Assembly (NCBI GenBank): GCA_016190545.1
Contig: JACPQI010000176.1
Span: 1-12,893, forward strand
DNA: 12,893 nt
From: Chloroflexota bacterium
GTDB lineage: Bacteria > Chloroflexota > Dehalococcoidia > SHYB01 > JACPQI01
Direction of reading: 5' to 3'
Both the position numbers and the translations under genes were made by a program. Under the pieces are notes generated by a model that saw nothing but the letters and a program-made list of their open reading frames with translations, was not told where the DNA came from and searched no databases. Positions 6,967 to 12,893 of this stretch are shown one piece after another (positions within the stretch are counted from its first letter, which is position 1; every line of letters starts with the position of its first letter).

Positions 6967-7962
6967 CTACCGCTCTGCATGGCCGGAGTAGTGGACAATG
7001 TCGCCCCAGCGCTCTACTTCGTTCGTGACGTCGCGGGCCTTGTGGTCAAGGAGCGCGGGGCTAAGCAAGAGCGCAAGCGAGAGGAAGGCCAGAGCGAACG
7101 CGCCGGCGACGCTGGCAGTCGAGCCGTCGCCCAGGCCGATGAGGACAAACGCCGGCGCTATGGTCAGCAGCATCCACACTTTGACGAGGCGCTGTCGGAA
7201 GCGGACGAAACCGACAGCGACCCCGGCCAGCGCCAGCAGGGACACAGCGGAGGATGCGGGACTCAGCGGAAAATCGGGCAGGGCGAAGACTGCGTCCTTC
7301 GCCGAGCTTTGCAGGGATAGCAGGAGCCAGATCAGAAGGGGCAGCGGTACCACCATGAGGGATGCCAGGGTCCAGTCGCGCCGCACAACGCGCACGGCGA
7401 TTCGGGACAGGAGGCCAGCCAGGACCGCGAGGTAGATGAGAAGGCCCGCATAGGCCAGGGGGTGCAAGGGTGGGTGCTGGCCGCTAAGGAAGCTGGAAGC
7501 GGCCCGCATGAGGGTGGACACGGCGATGGCACCCGCCGCCAGGGGAGCTGCCAAGGCATACCCAGCCCAGGCGTAGAACCAGGCCGGTTTGCCTTTCCAC
7601 AAGCCCACCAGGGTAAACATGGTGGTGAAGGCCAGGAAACCAGCGATGGCCAGGAACTGAGGCTGGAGCTGCCAGGAGATGATGAGGGCGAGCACCAGGT
7701 GGGGTCCCGCCGCATAAAGGGCCTGCCGCCAGGAGCCGCGATGATGGGCCGCGTAGAGCCGGCGACCCAGGGCCTTGGGGTGCCCCAGGCGCTGACGGGC
7801 GACGGCGGCGGCCTCATGCCGGCCCAGGCCCCCTAGCATAAGGTCACGGACCTCGTCCTCCAGATGTAGGCAGACCTCGCCGATGATGTGGCGCTCTTCG
7901 CCTGGTGGCAGGCGGAGCTCGGCGCGAACCTGTTCAAGGTAATGAGTGACGGCTCGTTCCAT
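6967..7962 (-). CDS. HAAS-domain multi-pass membrane protein (PadR partner)
   Basis: 331 residues. Residues 1-80 (MERAVTHYLEQVRAELRLPP, then EERHIIGEVCLHLEDEVRDL and the AAAVARQRLGHPKALGRRLY segment) are a HAAS-type helical domain, also called permease prefix domain. It is known to sit next to PadR regulators and to link them to membrane proteins. About seven or eight hydrophobic segments follow, starting at HLVLALIISWQ and ending at ALAFLSLALLLSPALL, with a short polar tail. No transport or enzyme motif was recognised in the membrane part. The ATG at 7962 begins 8 nt after the PadR stop and matches the family start; an upstream in-frame start at 8019 would overlap PadR and add unrelated residues. 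It probably senses or transmits a membrane-related signal to PadR (inference from family context). Confidence 0.82.
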   Translation of the reverse strand: MERAVTHYLEQVRAELRLPPGEERHIIGEVCLHLEDEVRDLMLGGLGRHEAAAVARQRLGHPKALGRRLYAAHHRGSWRQALYAAGPHLVLALIISWQLQPQFLAIAGFLAFTTMFTLVGLWKGKPAWFYAWAGYALAAPLAAGAIAVSTLMRAASSFLSGQHPPLHPLAYAGLLIYLAVLAGLLSRIAVRVVRRDWTLASLMVVPLPLLIWLLLSLQSSAKDAVFALPDFPLSPASSAVSLLALAGVAVGFVRFRQRLVKVWMLLTIAPAFVLIGLGDGSTASVAGAFALAFLSLALLLSPALLDHKARDVTNEVERWGDIVHYSGHAER

Positions 7963-7970
7963 GGCGGCGC

Positions 7971-8315
7971 CTAACTCTGCTGCACGACCAGGTTCATGGC
8001 TCTGGAGAAACTGGCCCACTCTTTAGACAGTCGCGCCAGAGAGCGGCGGCCCTTCTCCGTGATGTAGTAGTAGCGGCGCTGCATGCCGGCGGGGGAGGTC
8101 TGCCATTCACCCCTGACCAGCCCGTCGCTCTCCAAGCGGTGCAGGGCTGGGTACAAGGTGCCTTCCCGAAAGCGGAAATAGCCTCCGCTGATCTGCCCGA
8201 TCTCCTTGACCATCTGGTAGCCGTAGCGCGGCTCTCGGGCCAGGATGGACAGGAGCAAGGCTTCCGTGTTTCCCTTCAATAGCTCGCGCGAGTACTGCAT
8301 ATTGTCGTCCTTCAT
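7971..8315 (-). CDS. PadR family transcriptional regulator
   Basis: 114 residues, typical of the short PadR subfamily. The winged-helix signature is clear: LLKGNTEALLLSILAREPRYGYQMVKEI (12-39), then FREGTLYPALHRLESDGLV (49-67) as recognition helix and start of the wing. The wing continues with RRYYYITEKGRRSL (80-93), and a short C-terminal dimerisation helix follows. PadR proteins are usually repressors that often autoregulate. The ATG at 8315 has GGAG about 8 nt upstream. It is first in the operon with the HAAS protein and DegV, and divergent from the SDR gene, so both directions could be under its control (inference). Confidence 0.93.
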   Translation of the reverse strand: MKDDNMQYSRELLKGNTEALLLSILAREPRYGYQMVKEIGQISGGYFRFREGTLYPALHRLESDGLVRGEWQTSPAGMQRRYYYITEKGRRSLARLSKEWASFSRAMNLVVQQS

Positions 8316-8323
8316 CGGAGGCT

Positions 8324-8363
8324 CCGCATAACCACCTTAGCGGAATCGGGATGAGGGCGTCAA
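8324..8363 (-). promoter_or_regulatory. Candidate promoter and PadR operator upstream of the padR-HAAS-degV operon
   Basis: On the minus strand TTGACG (8363-8358, 5/6 to consensus) is followed after 18 nt by TAAGGT (8339-8334, a weak -10). An imperfect inverted repeat, CCGCTAA-GGTGG-TTATGCGG with one unpaired base, covers 8343-8324. It overlaps that -10 and lies just before the start codon. The position fits an autorepression site for PadR, but the link is inferred. Confidence 0.4.
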
Positions 8364-8451
8364 GTGGAGTGATGGGCCGAGCTTCCTCTTGCCCACTCGT
8401 GCTATCCTGACGAACGAAAAGCAACAGCCGGTTTACAACAAGGAGGGTGCA

Positions 8452-9285
8452 GTGGAAAAGGATGTTCAGGGCCGGTGGCCGCGACCGGAGGTCGAGCGCC
8501 AGCGTCCCAGCGAGGACTTTCGCGGCAAGACGGTGCTGGTGACAGGCTCCGGTCGTAACATCGGTCGGGCCATTGTGCTGGAGTTCGCCAAGTGCGGCGC
8601 CAACGTGGTGGTCAACGGCCATAGCAAACGTGACGAGTGCGAAGAGGTTGCGGGCGCGGTGCGCAAGCTGGGGGCCAAGGCCCTAGTGTGCATGGCCGAC
8701 GTGGGCGACCCTCACCAGGTCAATCGAATGGTGGAAGAGACCGTAACAGCCTTTGGCGGCATCGATATCTACATCAGCAACGTGGGCCTGCGGCTGAACC
8801 AGAGCCTGGACGAGATAAGCTACGAGGACTGGGACATTATCATCCGCACCAACCTGAGCGCGGCCTTCTACCTGGCGAAGGCCATCGTCCCACACATGAG
8901 AAAACGCGGCTGGGGCAGGATCATCCACATGTCGGGCATGGACGGGTTTATGGGCGCCCCCGTCGACATGGCTTTGGACTCCCCCAAGCACATCCACAAC
9001 GTGACCTGCAAGTCCGGGCTGCATGGCCTGACCAAGTCCCTGGCCAAGGAGGAGGGGCGGCACGGCATCACGGTGAACACGGTGGACCCGGGCGCGATCC
9101 TCACCAGCCGTTTGGCTGCACACTTCCCTAACTGGTCTGCGACGCCATGGGTGGTCAGGTCCGCCGTGAAGCGGGTGGGCGAGCCCGAGGAAGTGGCCTG
9201 GCTGTGCTGCTACCTGGCGTCGGAGAAGGCTGGGTTTATCACGGGCCAGGTGGTGCACATCAACGGCGGCTACGTGATGTACTAA
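8452..9285 (+). CDS. SDR-family oxidoreductase with altered active site
   Basis: 277 residues, classical short-chain dehydrogenase/reductase length. The GTG start at 8452 is fixed by a perfect AAGGAGG at 8440-8446, 5 nt upstream; the longer TTG-initiated frame from 8389 has none. The Rossmann signature TGSGRNIG (31-38) is present. So are the cofactor-loop segment NGHSKRDE, the NAG-like motif as SNVG, the TNLSAAFYLAKA helix, the strand RIIHMSG with Ser161, the downstream VDPGAI motif and the C-terminal INGGYV. The catalytic YxxxK, however, reads NVTCK (Asn183, Lys187), and about nine extra residues separate Ser161 from this motif compared with the usual 12-13. It may therefore be a non-classical or non-catalytic SDR. 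The substrate is unknown. It is divergent from padR. Confidence 0.88.
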   Translation: MEKDVQGRWPRPEVERQRPSEDFRGKTVLVTGSGRNIGRAIVLEFAKCGANVVVNGHSKRDECEEVAGAVRKLGAKALVCMADVGDPHQVNRMVEETVTAFGGIDIYISNVGLRLNQSLDEISYEDWDIIIRTNLSAAFYLAKAIVPHMRKRGWGRIIHMSGMDGFMGAPVDMALDSPKHIHNVTCKSGLHGLTKSLAKEEGRHGITVNTVDPGAILTSRLAAHFPNWSATPWVVRSAVKRVGEPEEVAWLCCYLASEKAGFITGQVVHINGGYVMY

Positions 9286-9319
9286 CGCTTCCTGACAGAG
9301 GCTCCTAGCCATCAGCAGG

Positions 9320-10051
9320 TTACTTCCCCCTAATAATAAAGAGAAGGCCTGCGGCGCTGAGTACCGCCTCAATGAGATAAGGAAAAAGTCCCTTTGGTAG
9401 TCGGTTAAGGATCTGTTTCCCCACATAAGACCCAATGAACATGATCGCACCGATAGCGACTCCTACCAGGGCAGTATGTGTCCCGAGCAGGGCGTAGCCG
9501 CCGTAGACGCTTAACTTGGTCATGTGCATGACGACAGTAGACAGAGCTTCTGTGCCAATGTAAGCGCCCTTAGCCAGGCCGTAAGCAAGAAAGAAAGGCG
9601 CCATGAACGGTCCCACAGTCCCCACCAGTGCAGATATTGCTCCTGACATTGCCCCCAGCGGGAGAAAACCCCGGAGGCGGATGCGTAAACGCTTCCCCCA
9701 GGGAGTGTGCCTGTAGGCTACCGTTACCAGCAGGAAGACGCCCAGCACCCTTGTCAGTGCGGCGACCGGCGCTGTAGCGAAGACGATGCCACCAAGGGTC
9801 GCCGTTGGCACAGCTCCCAGCGCAAACCATCTCACCACAGGCACGGAGATCCCGCTTTTGTTAAACCATACCCGCGAAAGGTTTCCTATCAACTGCGATA
9901 CGGTAAGAATGGGAATGGCATCCCGAACCCCGAAAACCCCCACCAAAATAGGCAGCATGATGGCAGCCCCACCGAAACCGACCACGGCTGCCACAGTGGA
10001 AGCCGCTAGGGCGGCAATACCTACGATGAGAGCGATGAGGAGCTCGTGCAA
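9320..10051 (-). CDS. Sulfite exporter TauE/SafE family permease
   Basis: 243 residues, near family length, with about eight hydrophobic segments arranged as two repeats. The first repeat carries AAVVGFGGAAIMLPILVGVFG, the family signature with the Gly-rich reentrant segment. The second carries ALVGTVGPFMAPFFLAYGL. The segment ILTVSQLIGNLSRVWFNKSGI is also typical. TauE/SafE proteins move small anions such as sulfite, sulfoacetate or related organosulfur compounds; the actual substrate here is unknown. The only suitable start is TTG at 10051, preceded by a G-rich site (GGGGG, about 7 nt away). It is the fourth gene in the same direction behind the fluoride riboswitch, 75 nt after the unknown coiled-coil gene with no terminator between them, so it may be part of that operon. 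Confidence 0.88.
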   Translation of the reverse strand: MHELLIALIVGIAALAASTVAAVVGFGGAAIMLPILVGVFGVRDAIPILTVSQLIGNLSRVWFNKSGISVPVVRWFALGAVPTATLGGIVFATAPVAALTRVLGVFLLVTVAYRHTPWGKRLRIRLRGFLPLGAMSGAISALVGTVGPFMAPFFLAYGLAKGAYIGTEALSTVVMHMTKLSVYGGYALLGTHTALVGVAIGAIMFIGSYVGKQILNRLPKGLFPYLIEAVLSAAGLLFIIRGK

Positions 10052-10126
10052 CGCTATTCCCCCTGGCCCTGCCGTAGATGCTCAAGAAGTTCGTTGAGAA
10101 CAGGCTTCGGGGTAAAGCGGATCTTT

Positions 10127-10696
10127 CTACCTTCTCCAAGAAAACAGGCCGGGAAGCCAGCCCCACCAGGTCCGGGGCCGACTTCCGAGAGGTCGGCGCT
10201 GCTGTGTTGACACCTCGAGCGCGACGGAGAGCTCAGCAACTTTCACTTCCAGCGCCTCCTTCTCGCTCCGTAGATGCGCTAGCTCACGCTTCAGCCTTTC
10301 TTCCTCCTCCCTGAACATGTCGTTCCTATTCTTGCGGCCAGTGTTCTCGGCGCGCAGGGCGTTCACGATCATGTCCATGCTTTCGTTGTCCCTGGTCTTT
10401 AAAAACGCCTGGTACTTCATGACGGAGTACATGGACATGTACTGCTGGAGGTCCTTGGCCAGTTTCTCGAGTGTCTGGGCAACGTCTCGTTGCCCGGCGC
10501 TCACCTTTTCCAAGACGGCTGTGCCCTGGAGGTAGCTGACGCCGTTGACGAAGATGATGAGATTCGCCTCGTCCTCTGTCCACCCGTTCTCTGCGGCAAT
10601 TTGGCGCACTACCTCGCACGTTTCTTCCAAGACAGTCAGGGTGAACGTACGGGTACTGGTCCCTCTAAAGAGTCTGGCGTGCTCTTCCCGTTGCAT
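10127..10696 (-). CDS. Unknown helical/coiled-coil protein in the fluoride-riboswitch operon
   Basis: 189 residues, no family recognised. The N-terminal part, TRTFTLTVLEETCEVVRQIAAENGWTEDEA, has a strand-helix-helix layout loosely like a ribbon-helix-helix DNA-binding protein (tentative). The middle is helical. Residues about 137-170, rich in Glu, Lys, Arg and Leu (FREEEERLKRELAHLRSEKE and on), form a strong predicted coiled coil. The tail is basic and Trp-rich (WWGWLPGLFSWRR), as in proteins that touch membranes or partners. The ATG at 10696 has GGGAGG 5 nt upstream and lies 12 nt after the universal stress protein stop, so co-transcription is likely. No signal peptide or membrane helix is present. 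Confidence 0.78.
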   Translation of the reverse strand: MQREEHARLFRGTSTRTFTLTVLEETCEVVRQIAAENGWTEDEANLIIFVNGVSYLQGTAVLEKVSAGQRDVAQTLEKLAKDLQQYMSMYSVMKYQAFLKTRDNESMDMIVNALRAENTGRKNRNDMFREEEERLKRELAHLRSEKEALEVKVAELSVALEVSTQQRRPLGSRPRTWWGWLPGLFSWRR

Positions 10697-10708
10697 ACTC
10701 GCCTCCCA

Positions 10709-11131
10709 TCATCGCGCCACCAACACCGAGCAGGGGGCATGGCGTGTCACTTTCTCGGCGGTAGAGCCAAGGAAATTGCCCCAGACGCCTGAGCGGCCAC
10801 TGTGGCCCAGGACGATCAGGTCGAAGCCGCCCTCTTGTGCAAAGGCGACAATGGCCTTCGCCGGGTATCCTGCCAGGAGCCGGGTGTGCAGGTGAATGCC
10901 CAGGTCGGCGGCTTTTTCGGTGGCCTCCCGATGCAGGGCCTGAAAGACCTGGTTCGCTCGCTCCTTCTCCTCCTGCACCTCGCCTACGGTGCTCGCATAA
11001 GCAGGAAGGTTCTCTTCCACGGAAACGCACCAGAGTTGAACGTCGCTGCTCCTGCTCATCTCAAGCGCGGCGGACAGTGCGGTTCGGGAGCCGGGCGAAC
11101 CATCGTATCCGACCAGGACTTTTTTGAACAT
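10709..11131 (-). CDS. Universal stress protein (UspA family)
   Basis: 140 residues, full family length. The N-terminal strand KKVLVGYDGS and helix SRTALSAALEMS are typical. The ATP-binding motif G-2x-G-9x-G-S is intact at G109, G112 and G122-S123, so this belongs to the nucleotide-binding UspA branch. The C-terminal strand CSVLVAR is also typical. The start ATG at 11131 has AAAGGAG 6 nt upstream, and this site lies inside the last codons of the antiporter gene, whose stop is only 3 nt away. Translation is therefore almost certainly coupled. Usp proteins next to antiporters often modulate transport or signal energy stress; here the pair sits behind a fluoride riboswitch. Confidence 0.95.
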   Translation of the reverse strand: MFKKVLVGYDGSPGSRTALSAALEMSRSSDVQLWCVSVEENLPAYASTVGEVQEEKERANQVFQALHREATEKAADLGIHLHTRLLAGYPAKAIVAFAQEGGFDLIVLGHSGRSGVWGNFLGSTAEKVTRHAPCSVLVAR

Positions 11132-11134
11132 GGC

Positions 11135-12319
11135 CTACTCCTTTGCGGGACCAGACTCCGGTCGCTTTTGTGCGAAGGCGGGCCAATGGCTTGCGGCCTT
11201 CAACTGGGCCATCAGGTGCGCGGGATTGAAGAACCGCTGCGCGATGAACGTGGGGAGCACGGCGCTGAGAATCACAACGGTTACCAGCACCGAAAACTGC
11301 TTCTGGTCAATGATCCCCGCATTGAGCCCGTAGAGACTCGATATGGTGCCGAAAGTGAGGCCTGTGCTCATGAGCAGCGTAGTGAACCACGCCTCTCTGG
11401 GCACGTAGCGCCGGGCCAGCGGGTATACCCCCACGAATTTGGTCACAAGCTTGAGCGCCATGAAGGCCACGAGTAGCCCGAAACCGGATGCGACAGCCGA
11501 TAGGGACACGTTGAGTCCGCCCTTGAAGAAGAAGAAGGGGGTGAGGAAGGCGAAGGCCACCACCCTGAACCGCTGCTGCTCGGTCCTGTTCTGGGCGAAC
11601 TTTCGGGAGTAGGCAAGGCCAAACAAGAATGCTGGCAGCACGGCATGGCTGTTTGCCTTGTCCCCGAAGAACATCAGGATGAAGAGGGCCGCGAAAACAA
11701 GCTTGAGCACGGGCTCCGTCACACGCTCGGCGTACCTCCGCGCAAAGGGGTTGTAGATTCTCGGCACCCCAAAGATGATCGCCAACGACACTGCTACAAA
11801 GGCGATCATCCAGAGATTGGGCTTGACGAAGAATATGCTCAGGGCCATCGCCGTCCCGAAGTCCGTCACAAAGGTGGAGGCCATGATCAGTTTGCCGGTC
11901 GTCGTATTGGTAAGCCCCGTTTCCACAAGCACGGCGTAGACCACCGCGAGAGACGTGGTCGAGAGGGCGATACCCGCAATCAACGAGGCCTTGTATGTCC
12001 ACCCCACGCCCCAATACGCGAAGGCAAACACGCCCAGGAAGGGAAGCAGAAAGGAGAGACCGCCGATCAGCGCGCTTGCCCTGAATTTTGACCGCATCAA
12101 GTCTATGTCGACCTCGGCCCCGGCGAGGAAGGTGAGCACGATGCTTGCGAACCCGGCGATGAAGCTGATCCAGGGCGTGCTGTGCACGTCGAAGAAGTTG
12201 CCCGCCGCCACGCCCAGCGCTATCTCGACGATCGCTACGGAGATGGCAAGTTCCGCGGAGAGAGCGCTGGCCGCCAGCACCAAGACCGCCATAATCATTG
12301 CGATTTCAAAGTCGCTCAT
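11135..12319 (-). CDS. CPA2-type cation:proton antiporter (Kef/NapA-like membrane domain)
   Basis: 394 residues with about 12-13 hydrophobic segments, covering the Na+/H+ exchanger membrane domain only; there is no C-terminal TrkA-N nucleotide-binding domain. Motifs: FLAGAEVDIDLM (65-75), the typical F-x-x-G-[LA]-E/x-D segment of CPA2 proteins, and ALSTTSLAVVYAVLVETG (118-135). The ion-binding helix motif appears as FVTDFGT, with Asp153 preceded by Thr152 instead of the Asp or Asn of DD/ND-type antiporters. TPFFFFKGGLNVSL is the equivalent of the conserved F-x-x-x-G segment late in the fold. The ATG at 12319 has GGGGGT 3 nt upstream. Its leader holds a fluoride riboswitch and terminator, so expression should rise with fluoride. 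Antiporter genes are known members of fluoride-riboswitch regulons; the transported ion cannot be read from sequence. Confidence 0.93.
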   Translation of the reverse strand: MSDFEIAMIMAVLVLAASALSAELAISVAIVEIALGVAAGNFFDVHSTPWISFIAGFASIVLTFLAGAEVDIDLMRSKFRASALIGGLSFLLPFLGVFAFAYWGVGWTYKASLIAGIALSTTSLAVVYAVLVETGLTNTTTGKLIMASTFVTDFGTAMALSIFFVKPNLWMIAFVAVSLAIIFGVPRIYNPFARRYAERVTEPVLKLVFAALFILMFFGDKANSHAVLPAFLFGLAYSRKFAQNRTEQQRFRVVAFAFLTPFFFFKGGLNVSLSAVASGFGLLVAFMALKLVTKFVGVYPLARRYVPREAWFTTLLMSTGLTFGTISSLYGLNAGIIDQKQFSVLVTVVILSAVLPTFIAQRFFNPAHLMAQLKAASHWPAFAQKRPESGPAKE

Positions 12320-12331
12320 CGTACCCCCAAC

Positions 12332-12360
12332 AAAAAAGCCCCTACCTTCCGGTAGGAGCT
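12332..12360 (-). terminator. Intrinsic terminator in the antiporter leader (riboswitch expression platform)
   Basis: On the minus strand AGCTCCTACC (12360-12351), loop GGAA and GGTAGGGGCT (12346-12337) form a 10-bp hairpin with one G-U pair, followed directly by a run of six U (12337-12332). The 5' arm reuses the 3' strand of the riboswitch pseudoknot, so the two folds exclude each other. It ends about 12 nt before the antiporter ATG. It can also stop read-through from the HIT gene. Confidence 0.9.
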
Positions 12361-12401
12361 ATCACCCGCCACGGCGGAAATTTCGGCGAGCCCCATCGCC
12401 T
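12351..12401 (-). promoter_or_regulatory. Fluoride riboswitch (crcB motif)
   Basis: The minus strand has all conserved parts of the aptamer in order. A first stem GGCG/CGCC (12400-12397 with 12388-12385) closes the loop ATGGGGCT. An A-rich joining segment GAAA follows, then a hairpin CCGC-CGTG-GCGG (12377-12366), then TGAT (12364-12361) and AGCTCCTAC. The loop bases GGGGCT (12394-12389) can pair with AGCTCC (12360-12355) to give the conserved pseudoknot. The layout matches, as I remember it, the crystallised Thermotoga aptamer almost position by position. Fluoride binding should hold the pseudoknot, release the terminator arm and allow transcription into the antiporter operon (ON switch). Confidence 0.92.
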
Positions 12402-12418
12402 GTTTGAGTTGTGGGTAG

Positions 12419-12448
12419 AGTATAGGCGGAGTACGAGCGGATGGTCAA
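12419..12448 (-). promoter_or_regulatory. Sigma70-type promoter of the riboswitch-antiporter operon
   Basis: TTGACC (12448-12443, 5/6) and TATACT (12424-12419, 5/6) are separated by 18 nt on the minus strand. The expected start is near 12412-12410, about 10 nt before the riboswitch aptamer, giving a leader of roughly 93 nt. It lies just downstream of the HIT gene stop, so the operon has its own promoter. Confidence 0.75.
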
Positions 12449-12478
12449 GGCGCGCCCGGACGGATTGCCTGTTTCCGT

Positions 12479-12835
12479 TCAGGCGTGCTTGCACAGCATG
12501 GGGCCGAGGGGCCTGCCCCCCAGCACGTGGATGTGCAGATGCGAGACCTCCATGCCGCCGTCTTGACCGCAGTTCACGATGAGCCTGAAGCCGCGCTCTG
12601 AGACGCCCTCCAGTTCCGCCACCTTGCGCGCCACGACGAGCAGATGCCCGAGAAGCTGCTCCTGCGCCTGCTCGACGTGGGCCACCGACGTGATGTGGTC
12701 GATAGGGATGACCAGGATGTGGACCGGCGCCTTGGGGTTGATATCACGGATGGCGACGGCCTGGTCGTCGTGGTAGACCTGGTCGCTCTTGATCTGGCCC
12801 TGGATGATCTTGCAGAAGATGCAGTCGGCGGGCAT
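12479..12835 (-). CDS. HIT family protein (HINT-like nucleotide hydrolase)
   Basis: 118 residues, the length of bacterial HINT proteins. The start MPADCIFCKII shows the CxxC pair common in this branch. The central strand APVHILVIPIDHI is typical, and the active-site histidine triad reads HLHIH (His99, His101, His103) in the context MEVSHLHIHVLGGRPLG. HINT enzymes hydrolyse AMP-lysine and other purine phosphoramidates. The ATG at 12835 has AAGGAG 6 nt upstream. It lies after a strong terminator of a gene outside the window and before the riboswitch promoter, so it is probably a single-gene unit. Confidence 0.96.
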   Translation of the reverse strand: MPADCIFCKIIQGQIKSDQVYHDDQAVAIRDINPKAPVHILVIPIDHITSVAHVEQAQEQLLGHLLVVARKVAELEGVSERGFRLIVNCGQDGGMEVSHLHIHVLGGRPLGPMLCKHA

Positions 12836-12849
12836 ATCGCGCTCCTTCT

Positions 12850-12880
12850 GAAAAGACAGGGCGGGCTTATGGCCCGCCCT
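12850..12880 (-). terminator. Intrinsic terminator of a gene beyond the right edge
   Basis: On the minus strand AGGGCGGGC, loop CATAA and GCCCGCCCT form a 9-bp GC-rich hairpin (12880-12858), followed by the T-rich tail GTCTTTT (to 12850). It lies just before the HIT ribosome binding site, so it should end transcription entering from the right. Its U-tract is interrupted, so termination may be partial. Confidence 0.7.
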
Positions 12881-12893
12881 TACCAGACTGCAA

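Noticed and set aside
9287..9318. Small interrupted hairpin (CTGA..GGCT-CCT-AGCC..TCAG) between the convergent SDR and TauE/SafE genes
   Set aside because: The stems are short and mismatched and no T-run follows on either strand, so it is not called as a terminator.
10054..10239. Short minus-strand frame of 61 codons ending just before the TauE/SafE start
   Set aside because: Most of it overlaps the end of the coiled-coil gene in another frame, it has no good ribosome site, and its first half is low-complexity. A frameshifted extension of the upstream protein was considered but nothing supports it.

Overview
The window is GC-rich and densely coded, with short spacers and free use of TTG and GTG starts. 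The gene content (F420/flavin LLM-type oxidoreductase, NDH-2-like flavoprotein, PadR/HAAS pair, DegV, VanZ, TauE/SafE permease) looks like an environmental, non-model bacterium. Chloroflexota (Dehalococcoidia-like) is my best guess, but it rests on gene flavour alone; there is no rRNA or other marker here. I see no mobile element, CRISPR array, tRNA or rRNA.

Left part (1-2740): three minus-strand genes. These are a secreted protein cut by the window edge, a VanZ-like membrane protein just upstream of it, and an LLM-class flavin-dependent oxidoreductase. A 321-bp divergent spacer carries promoter-like signals for both directions.

Centre-left (2741-5918): a large plus-strand gene encodes two complete flavoprotein halves in one chain, a geranylgeranyl-reductase-like FAD enzyme followed by a type II NADH dehydrogenase-like enzyme. 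It converges on a minus-strand P-loop kinase that may be leaderless.

Centre (6076-9285): a tight minus-strand operon PadR regulator -> HAAS-domain membrane protein -> DegV fatty-acid-binding protein (gaps of 8 and 6 nt). Upstream is a -35-like element and an imperfect inverted repeat that could be the PadR operator. Divergent from it is an SDR-family protein in which the catalytic Tyr of the YxxxK motif is Asn.

Right part (9320-12893): a minus-strand operon of CPA2-type cation:proton antiporter -> universal stress protein -> unknown helical/coiled-coil protein -> TauE/SafE permease. Its leader holds a clear sigma70 promoter, a fluoride riboswitch (crcB motif) and an overlapping intrinsic terminator, a classic transcriptional ON switch. 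This is the strongest regulatory finding here. It suggests that the stress protein, the unknown protein and the TauE/SafE permease are fluoride-inducible together with the antiporter. A HIT-family hydrolase gene and a strong terminator for a gene outside the window close the right end.
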